In this document: positions 9,230-18,251 of the stretch, one piece after another
How positions within the stretch are numbered: the first letter of the stretch is position 1
How the letters are laid out: every line of letters begins with the position of its first letter
NCBI RefSeq assembly: GCF_004571175.1
Contig: NZ_CP038273.1
Location: forward strand, 2,914,001 to 2,978,000
Reading direction: 5' to 3'
Length of the DNA stretch: 64,000 nucleotides
Source of the DNA: Legionella israelensis
GTDB lineage: Bacteria > Pseudomonadota > Gammaproteobacteria > Legionellales > Legionellaceae
Made by a program: the position numbers and the translations under genes
The notes under the pieces: model-generated
Seen by the model: only the letters and a program-made list of their open reading frames with translations
Database searches by the model: none
What the model was told of the DNA's origin: nothing

Positions 9230-10624
9230 TTACATTTGTTCTAAAGCTTTGACAATGGATTCAGTCATGCCTTTTGCATCACCAAATAGCATATAAGTAT
9301 TGTCATGATAGAAAAGATCATTTTCTATCCCTGCATAGCCTGGCGACATGCCTCTTTTCACAAATAAAACGGTTTTTGCTTTTTCCACATCCAAAACGGG
9401 CATGCCGTAGATAGGGGAGCTAGGATCAGTTTTTGCTGCCGGATTAGTGATGTCGTTGGCTCCAATAACAAAAGCCACATCAGTGGTGGCAAAATCGCGG
9501 TTGATTTCGCTTTGTTCAAAGACTCGATCATAGGGGATACCCGCTTCAGCAAGTAAAACGTTCATGTGCCCTGGCATACGGCCAGCTACAGGATGAATGG
9601 CAAAGCGCACTTTGATGGAACGTTCTTCAAGCGCATCCGTCAGTTCTTTCACGACGTGCTGTGCATGAGCTACAGCCATACCGTAGCCAGGAACAATAAT
9701 GACATCCCTTGCATTGCCCAACAGAAAGGCGGCATCTTCCCCATTGGCTTGATTTACTTGCTGCTTGTCAGCACTGCTTTTGTCCGTCAGATTATCTGAG
9801 CCTTGTAAGTCGCCAAAAATGACATTGATCAGCGAACGATTCATCCCTACACACATGATATAACTGAGAATAGCACCGCTGGCTCCAACCAGAGCCCCGG
9901 TAATCACCAAAAGATGGTTGCTTAAAGTAAAACCAATACCTGCGGCAGCCCATCCTGAATAGGAGTTTAACATGGAAATCACAACTGGCATGTCAGCTCC
10001 ACCAATCGGGATAATCAATAGAATACCGATTAAAAATGATAATCCTGCAAGAATCAGAAACAGATGAAATGATTGGCTCATGACAAAGCTAATAAAAAAG
10101 GCAATAATAGCAATTCCAATGAGCAAATTAAGCCAAGCTTGGCCTGTGAAGCGAACAGGCACGCCAGACATAAGACCCTGCAGTTTTAAAAAAGCAATAA
10201 CGGAGCCGGAAAAGGTGATAGCGCCAATAATTAATCCAAGGCTCATTTCCACAAGACTGGTATTGGCAATGGCTCCTGGTGAACCAATGTGAAATGAAGA
10301 AGGTGATAAAAAAGCACAGAAGGCAACGAGAACAGCTGCCATCCCAACCAGTGAATGAAAACCGGCTACAAGCTGGGGTATGGCTGTCATCTTGATTTTC
10401 AAAGCAATGACTGTACCCACTATACCACCTGCGGCAATAAGCATGATCAACAGAGCATGATGATAAAGATCTGGCATGAGCAAGGTAGCAATGACGGCGA
10501 CAGCCATCCCTATGATCCCCAGTAAGTTTCCTTGGCGTGCTGATGACGGACTGGCGAGACCTTTCAGGGCAAGTATAAAACATATCGCCGAAAATAAGTA
10601 TAGGAATGAAATTAAAATTGACAT
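9230..10624 (-). CDS. pntB: NAD(P) transhydrogenase subunit beta
   Basis: PntB is the 464-aa beta subunit of the proton-translocating transhydrogenase, which uses the proton gradient to reduce NADP+ with NADH. The N-terminal 260 residues hold about eight to nine membrane helices (domain II). The C-terminal part from about 300 is the NADP(H)-binding domain III, with [13 protein letters not shown] and the [11 protein letters not shown] segment. The length matches E. coli PntB (462 aa). It lies 13 bp after pntAB and is the last gene of a three-gene operon closed by a hairpin at 9194-9220. Confidence 0.96.
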   Translation of the reverse strand: MSILISFLYLFSAICFILALKGLASPSSARQGNLLGIIGMAVAVIATLLMPDLYHHALLIMLIAAGGIVGTVIALKIKMTAIPQLVAGFHSLVGMAAVLVAFCAFLSPSSFHIGSPGAIANTSLVEMSLGLIIGAITFSGSVIAFLKLQGLMSGVPVRFTGQAWLNLLIGIAIIAFFISFVMSQSFHLFLILAGLSFLIGILLIIPIGGADMPVVISMLNSYSGWAAAGIGFTLSNHLLVITGALVGASGAILSYIMCVGMNRSLINVIFGDLQGSDNLTDKSSADKQQVNQANGEDAAFLLGNARDVIIVPGYGMAVAHAQHVVKELTDALEERSIKVRFAIHPVAGRMPGHMNVLLAEAGIPYDRVFEQSEINRDFATTDVAFVIGANDITNPAAKTDPSSPIYGMPVLDVEKAKTVLFVKRGMSPGYAGIENDLFYHDNTYMLFGDAKGMTESIVKALEQM

Positions 10625-10637
10625 GGTTGCATCCTTG

Positions 10638-10934
10638 TTATTTTTTATACATGCGCAGCATACGTTGCGTCACCACAAAACCACCGAAGATGTTGATTGC
10701 CGTCAGAAATACAGCGATACCTCCAAGCCAGGTCAGGCTACCTGTAAACTGGCGGCCAGCAGCAATTAAGGCACCTAGGATAATGATGCTGGAGATTGCG
10801 TTTGTTACTGACATAAGAGGAGTGTGCAGGGCAGGTGTTACTTTCCATACCACATAATATCCAACAAAGCAGGCGAGCACAAAAATAGTAAAAATGGCAA
10901 TATAAGGATTGGCTAATGTATTAAATTCATTCAT
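10638..10934 (-). CDS. pntAB: NAD(P) transhydrogenase alpha subunit, membrane part
   Basis: This 98-aa protein has three hydrophobic helices (about residues 10-30, 40-60 and 70-90). It matches the membrane part that forms the C-terminus of single-chain PntA but is a separate gene in many bacteria with split transhydrogenases. Its ATG overlaps the pntAA stop codon (ATGA at 10931-10934), indicating translational coupling. It joins PntB in the proton channel. Confidence 0.93.
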   Translation of the reverse strand: MNEFNTLANPYIAIFTIFVLACFVGYYVVWKVTPALHTPLMSVTNAISSIIILGALIAAGRQFTGSLTWLGGIAVFLTAINIFGGFVVTQRMLRMYKK

Positions 10935-12061
10935 TTTTCATTCTCCATGACCAGTTGAAAAGGCATAAATTGGGCTTTATGGCAAATTAAGGCCTGCTGA
11001 ATAATTTCATCTTCAGAATCAAAGTGAATTTCCCCGGGTGAAGAAGCAAGCATCTTGATAAGTTGCAGAAGATTATTAGCATACAATTCACTGGCAGTCG
11101 CTGGTACTAATCCTGCCATGTTGCTTATTCCGATAATGGTGATTTCATTGTATTGAATGATCTTGTCTTGTACACTGACCTCGCAGTTTCCACCTCGGGA
11201 AGTAGCTAAATCGACAATCACAGAACCGGCTTTCATTTCTTCTACCGTCTGTTTATTAAGCAATAACGGTGCTTTTTTTCCAGGAATTAATGCAGTGGTA
11301 ATGATAATATCTACTTTTCTGGCATATTCATTAATCAGTGCGGCCTGCTGTTTTTTATATTCTTCACTGGTTTCACTGGCATATCCCCCCGATGTTTCCA
11401 TATTTTCATCAGTGCTGACTTCAATGAACTCAGCGCCTAGACTTTCCACCTGTTCTTTGGCTGCTTTACGTACATCAAAAGCATAGACTACAGCGCCTAA
11501 TCGTTTTGCTGTGGCTATTGCCTGCAGTCCTGCAACACCTGCTCCAATAATGAGAATTTTGGCCGGATGAATCATGCCAGCGGCCGTCATCATCATGGGG
11601 ATAGCTCGCTTAAAATGACAGATGGCTTCCAATATGGCCCGATATCCTGCCAGATTAGCCTGTGAAGATAAGCTGTCCATGGATTGCGCGCGACTAATGC
11701 GAGGAATAAAATTCATGGACAATAGGCTCAGGTTCTTATTCAGGCATCCACGTACGACGGCGTTTTCTTTATCTTTATCAAAATGGCCTATAATCAAAGA
11801 ACCAGTCGTTAAATGGACTATATCTTTTTGATCCGGCTCTCCGACACAAAGAAGAATACCGGTATTTTGTAGCAAGGTCATTCTGTTGTTGATAATTGTA
11901 GCGCCAACCTGTTCATAATCATGATCTTTAAATCCAGCTTTCAAACCAGCGCCTTGCTCAATATGTGGTTTAAAACCAAGATTGATAAAATGCTTTACAG
12001 ATGAGGGGGTAATGGCGACACGGGTTTCGTTATCAGTTTCATTTAAAGCTGCGATAATCAT
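10931..12061 (-). CDS. pntAA: NAD(P) transhydrogenase alpha subunit, NAD-binding part
   Basis: This is a 376-aa soluble NAD(H)-binding domain I related to alanine dehydrogenase. The N-terminal [12 protein letters not shown] is the family signature, and the Rossmann motif [18 protein letters not shown] lies around residues 172-190. In E. coli this is fused to the membrane segment; here the alpha chain is split into pntAA and pntAB, as in Rhodospirillum and Legionella-like genomes. It is the first gene of the operon. Upstream (12062-12346) is a 285-bp divergent spacer shared with comEC, in which I see no clear promoter. Confidence 0.95.
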   Translation of the reverse strand: MIIAALNETDNETRVAITPSSVKHFINLGFKPHIEQGAGLKAGFKDHDYEQVGATIINNRMTLLQNTGILLCVGEPDQKDIVHLTTGSLIIGHFDKDKENAVVRGCLNKNLSLLSMNFIPRISRAQSMDSLSSQANLAGYRAILEAICHFKRAIPMMMTAAGMIHPAKILIIGAGVAGLQAIATAKRLGAVVYAFDVRKAAKEQVESLGAEFIEVSTDENMETSGGYASETSEEYKKQQAALINEYARKVDIIITTALIPGKKAPLLLNKQTVEEMKAGSVIVDLATSRGGNCEVSVQDKIIQYNEITIIGISNMAGLVPATASELYANNLLQLIKMLASSPGEIHFDSEDEIIQQALICHKAQFMPFQLVMENEK

Positions 12062-12346
12062 GCTAATATCCTTATTACCTGAGTTAAACCTACGGTCAGC
12101 CCAAATCTGTCCGTTTGTGCTGAGTTATTGCAACATACGCTCCGCAGAGGTCTGTTTTTGTTTTAATGATTCCCCATTATTCGTTTATTGAGTTGCTTGT
12201 CTCATTTTGTCCCAACCAAACGAAAAAATATCCTCTGTTGCAGAATGCGGGATTAAAGTTATCCTATTGTAATTTCATAACAACTTGCAAGCTTTAATAT
12301 TTTCAAGTAATGTTAGCCTCGTAACGGAGTCCAACTTTAAACTTTA

Positions 12347-14557
12347 ATGGAAATATTTTGCCTGTTGGCTGGTGTATTGTTTGCATACACAGGCCATTAT
12401 TATTTATTTGTCTTTATAGCATTTGTTTGCATCATTCAATGGCGCTTATCCGGAGTTTTCCTGTTTTTTCTTGCCTGTCTTTATGCGTTGGCCCATCAAT
12501 GGTGGGTTTCATCAACACTGCCGCTGAATTCTGATGTCTTGCAGGCTAAAGTGATAGGACGTATTCATTCTATTTCTTTTCAGACTCCTGAGAAAAAACA
12601 GTTTTATTTTAAAACAGAAGAAATTAACGGTAAAAAAATAAAAACCAGCTTATTATTATCCTGGTATCATCATCCATCTGCCTTGAATATCGGGGAACAA
12701 TGGCAGTTTCAGGTTAAATTAAAAAAACCTCATAATCTGGGTAATCCTGGCGCATTTAATTATGTTCAATGGCTCTCTTCTCGTCATTTACAATGGACTG
12801 GATATGTAAAAAATCATTCGGGGATACTATTGTCTACCGGCAAAGACAAGGATTGGCCCTTCAATATCCGGGAAAATATTGCGAAACACATTCGTAAGGC
12901 GGCACCCAACCTTCAGACTGCTGGAATTTTGCAAGCACTTACGGTTGGTTTGACAAAAGAGATTGAGCCACAACTTTGGGATTTGTTCCGAAGAACCGGA
13001 ACCACACATCTCATGGTGATTTCCGGTGCGCATATTGGATTGATTGCCGGTATGATTTTTGTCTTGACAAAATGGCTATGGCGGAGGAATTTTTTTCTTT
13101 GTTTGCGCTGGCCAGCGGTAAGAGCAGCAAGCATTACCAGTCTTTTTTCTGCATTAATGTATGCCTTGCTGGCCGGTTTTGCTGTACCTGCACAACGCGC
13201 ATGTATTGGTTGTTTCTTTTTTAGTCTTCAGTATCTTGGTGGCCAAAAATACGGAATTTGGCAGATCTGGCGTTATGCTTTGTTGTTCGTTTTATTATTT
13301 GAACCTCACTCTGTGCTGATGCCTGGATTTTATTTGTCTTTTGTGGCAGTGGCTGTCCTCATCATTGCCCATCAAAGATGGCCGGTTCATGGAATTAAAA
13401 AAATTATTTTAGCTCAGCTTGTTTGTTTAATTGGTTTAATGCCATTGACGATTTATTGGTTTTCCTATGGTTCTGTCACAGGTTTCATTGCCAATGTATT
13501 TGCTATTCCACTCGTTGGATTTTTCATTGTTCCACTGGCTTTGGTTATGCTGTTGTTCCTGCCTTTTGCGGCTCACGGGTTATTCATGCAAGCTTTGACT
13601 GTCTTAATTGCTCTTCTCCTTAAAATATTATATTGGGTGGACTGGTTATCTGTTTTTAATGTTTCTCTGTCTTTTAATCAGATTATTATTCCTCTTTCTT
13701 TGATGGCAGCAATATTTTGTTTTGTGCTTTTGCCAATAAGTTCCTATAAGATATTGGCTTTTATATTGATATTATCGGCGTTGTTTTTGCCTTATCAAAA
13801 GATTAAATCCGGTGAATTATTGGTCAATATTCTCGATGTCTCTCAGGGATTAGCTGCGGTTATTCAAACGCAGAATCATGTATTGATCTATGATACTGGA
13901 GATCAATTCTATCAGGGAAGTGACATGGCAAAACTCGCCATACTGCCTTTTTTAAAATCACAGCAGGTGACGTCTGTTGATAAAATAGTAATCAGTCATC
14001 CTGACAAGGATCATAGGGGCGGCTTAAAGTCATTGGAGTCCGCCATGCCTGTGCAGGAGTTGATTGTCAATGATCGTAAATATTATCATCGAGGCCTGTC
14101 CTGTCATCATTATCCATCATGGAGGTGGGACGGGGTTGATTTTCGTTTTTTTCCCATCAAAAAACGCTTTAAAGAAAAAAATAATCGCTCTTGCATTTTG
14201 CAGATCAGTCATCCTAATGGCCGGATATTATTCACAGGGGACATTGAAAAAAAAGCAGAGGATTATTTGTTTTCTCGATATGGGCAGGAATTACAATCAG
14301 ACGTTTTGCTTGTTCCGCATCATGGCAGTAAAACTTCATCATCAGACAATTTTCTACGCAAAGTGAAGCCAAAATACGCCATTGTTTCTTTAGGACAAAA
14401 TAATCGCTTTCATTTTCCTCATGCTGAAGTTGTGCAACGTTATAAGGCATTTGGTGTACCTTTGCTGCAGACAAAAGACTGCGGCATGGTGACTGTGAAA
14501 TTAAATGATTCAAAAGAATGGATGCCTGTATGTTATACAAAAATGAGGTTCGATTGA
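12347..14557 (+). CDS. comEC: DNA uptake channel ComEC/Rec2
   Basis: ComEC is a 736-aa inner-membrane protein that passes transforming DNA into the cytoplasm. Order of parts: two or three N-terminal membrane helices; a soluble OB-fold-like domain (about 50-200); the Competence domain with many helices, starting at the conserved TTHLMVISGAHIGLIAG (about 225); and a C-terminal metallo-beta-lactamase-like domain from about 490. The last carries DVSQGLA, SHPDKDHRGGL and LVPHHGSKTS. The Asp/His metal-site residues are largely present. The length is normal. The gene is monocistronic. A tRNA-Ser gene follows on the other strand. Confidence 0.95.
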   Translation: MEIFCLLAGVLFAYTGHYYLFVFIAFVCIIQWRLSGVFLFFLACLYALAHQWWVSSTLPLNSDVLQAKVIGRIHSISFQTPEKKQFYFKTEEINGKKIKTSLLLSWYHHPSALNIGEQWQFQVKLKKPHNLGNPGAFNYVQWLSSRHLQWTGYVKNHSGILLSTGKDKDWPFNIRENIAKHIRKAAPNLQTAGILQALTVGLTKEIEPQLWDLFRRTGTTHLMVISGAHIGLIAGMIFVLTKWLWRRNFFLCLRWPAVRAASITSLFSALMYALLAGFAVPAQRACIGCFFFSLQYLGGQKYGIWQIWRYALLFVLLFEPHSVLMPGFYLSFVAVAVLIIAHQRWPVHGIKKIILAQLVCLIGLMPLTIYWFSYGSVTGFIANVFAIPLVGFFIVPLALVMLLFLPFAAHGLFMQALTVLIALLLKILYWVDWLSVFNVSLSFNQIIIPLSLMAAIFCFVLLPISSYKILAFILILSALFLPYQKIKSGELLVNILDVSQGLAAVIQTQNHVLIYDTGDQFYQGSDMAKLAILPFLKSQQVTSVDKIVISHPDKDHRGGLKSLESAMPVQELIVNDRKYYHRGLSCHHYPSWRWDGVDFRFFPIKKRFKEKNNRSCILQISHPNGRILFTGDIEKKAEDYLFSRYGQELQSDVLLVPHHGSKTSSSDNFLRKVKPKYAIVSLGQNNRFHFPHAEVVQRYKAFGVPLLQTKDCGMVTVKLNDSKEWMPVCYTKMRFD

Positions 14558-14605
14558 ATATATAGCTATATAATAGTGATAAATTTTTGCATCTTCTCAG
14601 GCTTT

Positions 14606-14693
14606 TGGCGGAGAGAGAGGGATTCGAACCCTCGATACGTTTCCGTATACACACTTTCCAGGCGTGCGCCTTCGACCGCTCGGCCATCTCTCC
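14606..14693 (-). tRNA. tRNA-Ser (anticodon GGA)
   Basis: Read on the minus strand, the gene starts GGAGAGATGGCCGAG and ends TCTCTCC-G-CCA, giving a perfect 7-bp acceptor stem with an encoded CCA. The anticodon loop is CTGGAAA (anticodon GGA). A long variable arm (around TATACGGAAACGTATC) is typical of type II tRNAs, and the T-loop GGTTCGAATCC is present. It reads UCC/UCU serine codons. Confidence 0.96.
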
Positions 14694-14865
14694 TCGCAGG
14701 CAAGGATATATGGAGTTGCAATTAAAATCAACTTGTAATGCGACTCTAAGATAAATTATTGGCAAAAGACTTGTTTTTTTGCCAAAAAACCGCAAATACT
14801 TGCCTAACAAAAGATCATTTTTTATCAGTAAACTGATTTTTCTGCTCCAAATTTGCTCATTTTTG

Positions 14866-14891
14866 TCTAAAAAATACTGTGCTGCGTCATG
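14866..14891. repeat. Partial copy of short dispersed repeat (family C)
   Basis: The 26 bp from TCTAAAAAATACTG to GCGTCATG match the end of the 128-bp element at 35271-35398 almost exactly. Only one arm of the element is present here. It lies directly upstream of a secreted-protein gene and may contribute to its leader. Confidence 0.55.
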
Positions 14892-14937
14892 TCGGTTTAT
14901 AATTAGAAAAAGGGATAATGGATTTATAGGTGATGAT

Positions 14938-15396
14938 ATGTCTATGCGTTTGATATTTGTACTTATCGGTTTGTTTTTTTATGCACAAGTCATGGCCTTT
15001 AACTGTTATTTAACGCTGGTTAAGGACAGTTGTTGGACAAACTACAATGTGACGGTCGATGTGATTGATGCAGGAGAAAATAAAACTATACTGACAATCG
15101 AGGTTCCGGCGGGCAAATCCTGGAATCGCCAGCAATTTACCTGTGAGCCAAGTCAAAGGTTAATGTACAAGGCAACGTTTACGCCTGTATTTTGGCAAAG
15201 TGAGAAAGGTAAGTCGTATATGGCTATAAGATACTGGGTATTGCCTTCGAGTATTAAGGCAACGGATGTTGCCTGGAATGTGTCTGTCTGTTATCCAAGT
15301 GATTTTTCAGGAGTACCTTTTCCTCCTGATGCTGAAGGAAACTGTAAATGCGATTTTAAAAGTCTTCCTTCAATCAAAGCCAGTGATGCCGACTAA
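14938..15396 (+). CDS. Secreted Cys-containing protein of unknown function (152 aa)
   Basis: The frame is open from 14779, but the ATG at 14938 follows AGGTGATG and begins a proper signal peptide (MSMRLIFVLIGLFFYAQVMA, cleavage after VMA), so I choose it. The mature part of about 132 residues is rich in beta-type sequence. It has five Cys (NCYL, DSCW, FTCEP, VCYP) and a C-terminal CKCDFKS pair. It is probably periplasmic and disulfide-bonded. No known domain is recognised. It stands between the tRNA-Ser and nagZ. Confidence 0.75.
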   Translation: MSMRLIFVLIGLFFYAQVMAFNCYLTLVKDSCWTNYNVTVDVIDAGENKTILTIEVPAGKSWNRQQFTCEPSQRLMYKATFTPVFWQSEKGKSYMAIRYWVLPSSIKATDVAWNVSVCYPSDFSGVPFPPDAEGNCKCDFKSLPSIKASDAD

Positions 15397-15509
15397 CGGC
15401 CATTTAGCCCTTGCTTTCTGTCTTTAATGTCAGATTCACGTTATTTTATGGTCATTGTGTATGACATATGTGTTGTATATACTTCATGCACAAAATTTAT
15501 CAGGAGTTA

Positions 15510-16571
15510 ATGTTGATTAGCTTGCGCAATAAAATCGGTCAAATGCTGATAATGGGATTCTCAGGTACGGAACTGAATGAACAAAGTCCCGTTGTAGACT
15601 GGCTGCAAAAGGATGGTTTGGGAGGTGTATTGCTGTTTGATTTTGATAGTCAATCAAAACAATATGGAAAAAATCTTGTTAATACATCTCAAATACGTCA
15701 CTTGCTTTATCAACTGAATCATTATTCCAAAGCTGTTTCCAGCTACACTGAGGCTTTGCCACTTTTAACAGCCATTGACTACGAAGGAGGCGCTGTTGAT
15801 CGCCTGAGTCATATTGAGGATATGATGGATACCATGTCCGCTTCTAAACAAGCCATGCTCTCGGATGAAACATTTACTGAAGAGATCCAACAAATGGCCA
15901 CTGGCTTAAAATCATTAGGCATCAATCTGAACTTTGCTCCTGTGGTTGATTTGAATCTCAATTGCGACTCAGGAGTGATTGGCCGTCTGGAGCGGAGTTT
16001 CTCAGATGATCCCGAGACAGTTACAAGGCTGGCCAGACATTTTGTAAATATATTTAACCGAGAGGGGATCGTCTGTGCTTACAAGCATTTTCCAGGACAT
16101 GGCAGCGCAAAAGAAGACAGTCATGAAGATGCGGTAGATGTCACTCATACTTTCTTATCAAAGGAACTGATTCCCTATCAACAATTAATTCCTGATGGCA
16201 ATGTCTCTGTAATGATAATGACAGCCCATGTAATTAATCGGCTGTTAGATGAAAGCGGTCTTCCGGCTAGTTTATCCCACAAGCTGATTACTGAATTATT
16301 GAGAAAAGAATATGGTTTTGAAGGTGTTGTTATAAGTGATGATTTGCAAATGCCGGCCATTGCAAAGTATTTTTCATTATCCGACAGCCTGACTTTAGCC
16401 ATTAACGCAGGAACGGACATGTTAATTTTTGCTAATCAGTTTAGCTCAATATCTGCCAGTGAAGTTATTGATTGCATTGAGGGTTTGATTCATCAAGGAA
16501 GGATTGCCATTGAACGTATTGATGAAGCTTATACAAGAATTGTTTGTCTAAAAAAAGCCCTGTTATTTTAG
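15510..16571 (+). CDS. nagZ: Beta-N-acetylhexosaminidase (glycoside hydrolase family 3)
   Basis: NagZ removes N-acetylglucosamine from anhydro-muropeptides in cytosolic peptidoglycan recycling. Visible signatures are ALPLLTAIDYEGGAVDRL, the NagZ-specific loop KHFPGHGSAKEDSHEDA with the catalytic His/Asp pair, and VVISDDLQM with the nucleophilic Asp. The ORF is open from 15468, but AGGAG at 15502-15506 sits just before the ATG at 15510 (with a TTG right after), giving a 353-aa protein close to E. coli NagZ (341 aa). No signal peptide is present, as expected. Confidence 0.94.
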   Translation: MLISLRNKIGQMLIMGFSGTELNEQSPVVDWLQKDGLGGVLLFDFDSQSKQYGKNLVNTSQIRHLLYQLNHYSKAVSSYTEALPLLTAIDYEGGAVDRLSHIEDMMDTMSASKQAMLSDETFTEEIQQMATGLKSLGINLNFAPVVDLNLNCDSGVIGRLERSFSDDPETVTRLARHFVNIFNREGIVCAYKHFPGHGSAKEDSHEDAVDVTHTFLSKELIPYQQLIPDGNVSVMIMTAHVINRLLDESGLPASLSHKLITELLRKEYGFEGVVISDDLQMPAIAKYFSLSDSLTLAINAGTDMLIFANQFSSISASEVIDCIEGLIHQGRIAIERIDEAYTRIVCLKKALLF

Positions 16572-16711
16572 GTTTAAAATTTTATCGCATAAATTTGAGC
16601 AAATCAGCCGAATTCAGGATAACGTTCGTTAAAGAACAAAACACAGGATTGTTTTTATGTCAAACTGAACGGAAGTTAACATGATACTCTTAGGGTTTTT
16701 AAAGTTTATGC

Positions 16712-16739
16712 TTGACATGATCACTTATAATGTTAAAAT
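16712..16739 (+). promoter_or_regulatory. Strong sigma-70-type promoter for leader and symporter
   Basis: A perfect TTGACA at 16712-16717 is 16 bp from TAAAAT at 16734-16739; a TATAAT also overlaps the spacer. Transcription would start near 16746, giving a 5' leader of about 168 nt before the symporter start at 16914. That leader contains the Cys-rich ORF. Confidence 0.6.
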
Positions 16740-16779
16740 ACATTCCTGAATGTTTAATTATTTTACATAAAAGATCGCC

Positions 16780-16866
16780 ATGTCATTATTCCCTTATCAA
16801 AAAATGGTTGTTTTCCTGTTTTCCGAGCTTTCTCAATTGCGGTCTTTTTGTTGTTGTTGTCGTTAG
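16780..16866 (+). CDS. Putative 28-aa leader peptide ending in Cys-Cys-Cys-Cys-Arg
   Basis: The ORF ATG TCA TTA ... TGT TGT TGT TGT CGT TAG encodes a 28-residue peptide whose last residues are SFCCCCR. It lies in the long 5' leader of the downstream symporter, between a strong promoter and the symporter's ribosome site. The four Cys codons and the stop codon form the left arm of a hairpin whose right arm contains the symporter Shine-Dalgarno. This is the layout of a translational attenuator sensing charged tRNA-Cys. The ribosome site for the peptide is weak (AAAAGATCG); an internal ATG at 16804 is an alternative. The run of TGT is also a simple trinucleotide repeat, so chance is possible. Confidence 0.5.
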   Translation: MSLFPYQKMVVFLFSELSQLRSFCCCCR

Positions 16867-16908
16867 AAAAAAATTTTAAATTTTGTTTTGATTTCTTCTA
16901 AGGACAAC
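16856..16908 (+). promoter_or_regulatory. Leader hairpin pairing Cys codons with the symporter ribosome-binding site
   Basis: GTTGTC (16856-16861) pairs with GACAAC (16903-16908). After a single G/G mismatch, TTAGAA (16863-16868) pairs with TTCTAA (16896-16901). This gives 12 bp around an A/T-rich loop of 27 nt. The right arm contains AAGGA at 16900-16904, the only Shine-Dalgarno candidate for the ATG at 16914. A ribosome stalled on the Cys codons would melt the hairpin and expose this site. Confidence 0.5.
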
Positions 16909-16913
16909 CAGAG

Positions 16914-18176
16914 ATGAATATAACCCAATCTTTATTTCATAAGTTTCGATTTAATAATCCCGTAGTATATTTAATCGTTATTTTTTTAGCCATCTTAAAT
17001 GGCTTATCCGATGTTGAGCTTTTTCATCAGGTAGGTTTTTTCCTGTCAGATTTATTCATTCAAATCTTTAAGTGCGTGAGTTTGCCTATTATTTCTCTCT
17101 CATTGATTGTTACCTTAATTAACTACAGTTCAGATAAATTAATGAAAAACATCTGGCGGCGGACGATTCGTTACACTTTTACCACCACAATCATTGCTGC
17201 AACCATAAGTTGCCTTTTATATATTTTTATTCAACCGGCAATGGTATCAGGAAGTACTGGGCACTATACGGCAAAAGCCCATCAGCAAGGATATCTTGCG
17301 CATCTTGCAAATATTGTTCCATCAAATGTGTTTGCTCCGTTTATTGAACATGAGGTTATGTCCGTTCTGTTAGTCAGCCTGGTCTTTGGGTTTGCTATAA
17401 GGCAAATTCCCGATAAAGAATCACGACGTATTCTCATCCAGTTTTTCCGGGGGGCTCATGGTTTATTTCTGGTGATTACCCGCTGGGTCGTTGCCGTGAT
17501 ACCGCTGGGATTATTTGGTTTCATTACCACAACCATGGTACAACTTCGTAGTGGCATGGTGTTTAAAGGGCTTGGTGAATATTTACTGATCATTGTACTG
17601 GCCAATCTAATTCAGGGACTCGTGGTTTTACCGATCTGGCTGAAGATGAAAGGTGTCAAACCGTTTCCTGCGTTTATGGGTATGATGCCAGCTCTTTCAT
17701 TGGCCTTTTTCTCCAAATCTTCAGTGGGTAGCTTGCCTGTCACCATGAATACGATTGAGAAAAATCTGAAGGTTAAGCCCGAAATCAGTCGTTTTGTACT
17801 ACCTTTGTGCACCAGTATCAATATGAACGGCTGTGCTGCCTTTATTTTTGTCACAGTGATTTACCTTATGCAAAATCAAGGTATCCATATTTCTCTTCCT
17901 ATGATGGCATTATGGGTTCTGGTCTCTACTATTGCTGCAATAGGAAATGCTGGTGTTCCTATGGGCTGTTTTTTTCTGAGTGCCAGTTTATTGGTCAGCA
18001 TGAATGTACCTATTACCTTAATGGGTATTATTTTACCTTTTTACAGCTTAATTGATATGTTGGAAACGGCCCTGAATGTCTGGTCTGATGTTTGTGTGAC
18101 GAAAGTGGTCAATAACACGGCAGACGCCGAAGAATTGTTACCTGCAGTGACAGGAACTTCTTATCCTGTAAGTTAA
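16914..18176 (+). CDS. Dicarboxylate/amino acid:cation symporter (DAACS family)
   Basis: This 420-aa inner-membrane transporter has eight or so hydrophobic helices plus re-entrant loops. Family motifs are FSKSSVGSLPVT (the first hairpin-loop SSxxxLP motif) and INMNGCAAF (the NMDGT-like sodium-site motif). The family includes GltP (glutamate), DctA (C4-dicarboxylates), SstT (serine) and TcyP (L-cystine). The sequence alone does not decide the substrate, but the Cys-codon leader upstream would fit a cystine/cysteine carrier. It has its own promoter and leader and is followed 73 bp later by argE. Confidence 0.9.
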   Translation: MNITQSLFHKFRFNNPVVYLIVIFLAILNGLSDVELFHQVGFFLSDLFIQIFKCVSLPIISLSLIVTLINYSSDKLMKNIWRRTIRYTFTTTIIAATISCLLYIFIQPAMVSGSTGHYTAKAHQQGYLAHLANIVPSNVFAPFIEHEVMSVLLVSLVFGFAIRQIPDKESRRILIQFFRGAHGLFLVITRWVVAVIPLGLFGFITTTMVQLRSGMVFKGLGEYLLIIVLANLIQGLVVLPIWLKMKGVKPFPAFMGMMPALSLAFFSKSSVGSLPVTMNTIEKNLKVKPEISRFVLPLCTSINMNGCAAFIFVTVIYLMQNQGIHISLPMMALWVLVSTIAAIGNAGVPMGCFFLSASLLVSMNVPITLMGIILPFYSLIDMLETALNVWSDVCVTKVVNNTADAEELLPAVTGTSYPVS

Positions 18177-18193
18177 GCTATATAGATTTACAC

Positions 18194-18251
18194 ATGCTGG
18201 CTTTTTCCTGTGCTAAAGTAAAGTTAAATACAACAGGAAGGAGCCAGGCAT
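18194..18251 (+). promoter_or_regulatory. 17-bp imperfect hairpin over the argE ribosome site and start codon
   Basis: The left arm 18194-18210 pairs with 18234-18251 over 17 bp, with one bulged A and three G-T pairs; the loop is 23 nt. The right arm contains the Shine-Dalgarno (AGGAAGGAG) and the first two bases of the argE ATG. If transcription comes from upstream, translation would be blocked. A TGCTAAAGT box (18211-18219) in the loop could instead be an extended -10, in which case only the right arm would be transcribed. Confidence 0.4.

Noticed and set aside
14232-14810. 192-codon minus-strand ORF across comEC and the tRNA-Ser gene
   Set aside because: It runs through the tRNA and antisense to the comEC metallo-beta-lactamase domain; no ribosome site or protein-like pattern.
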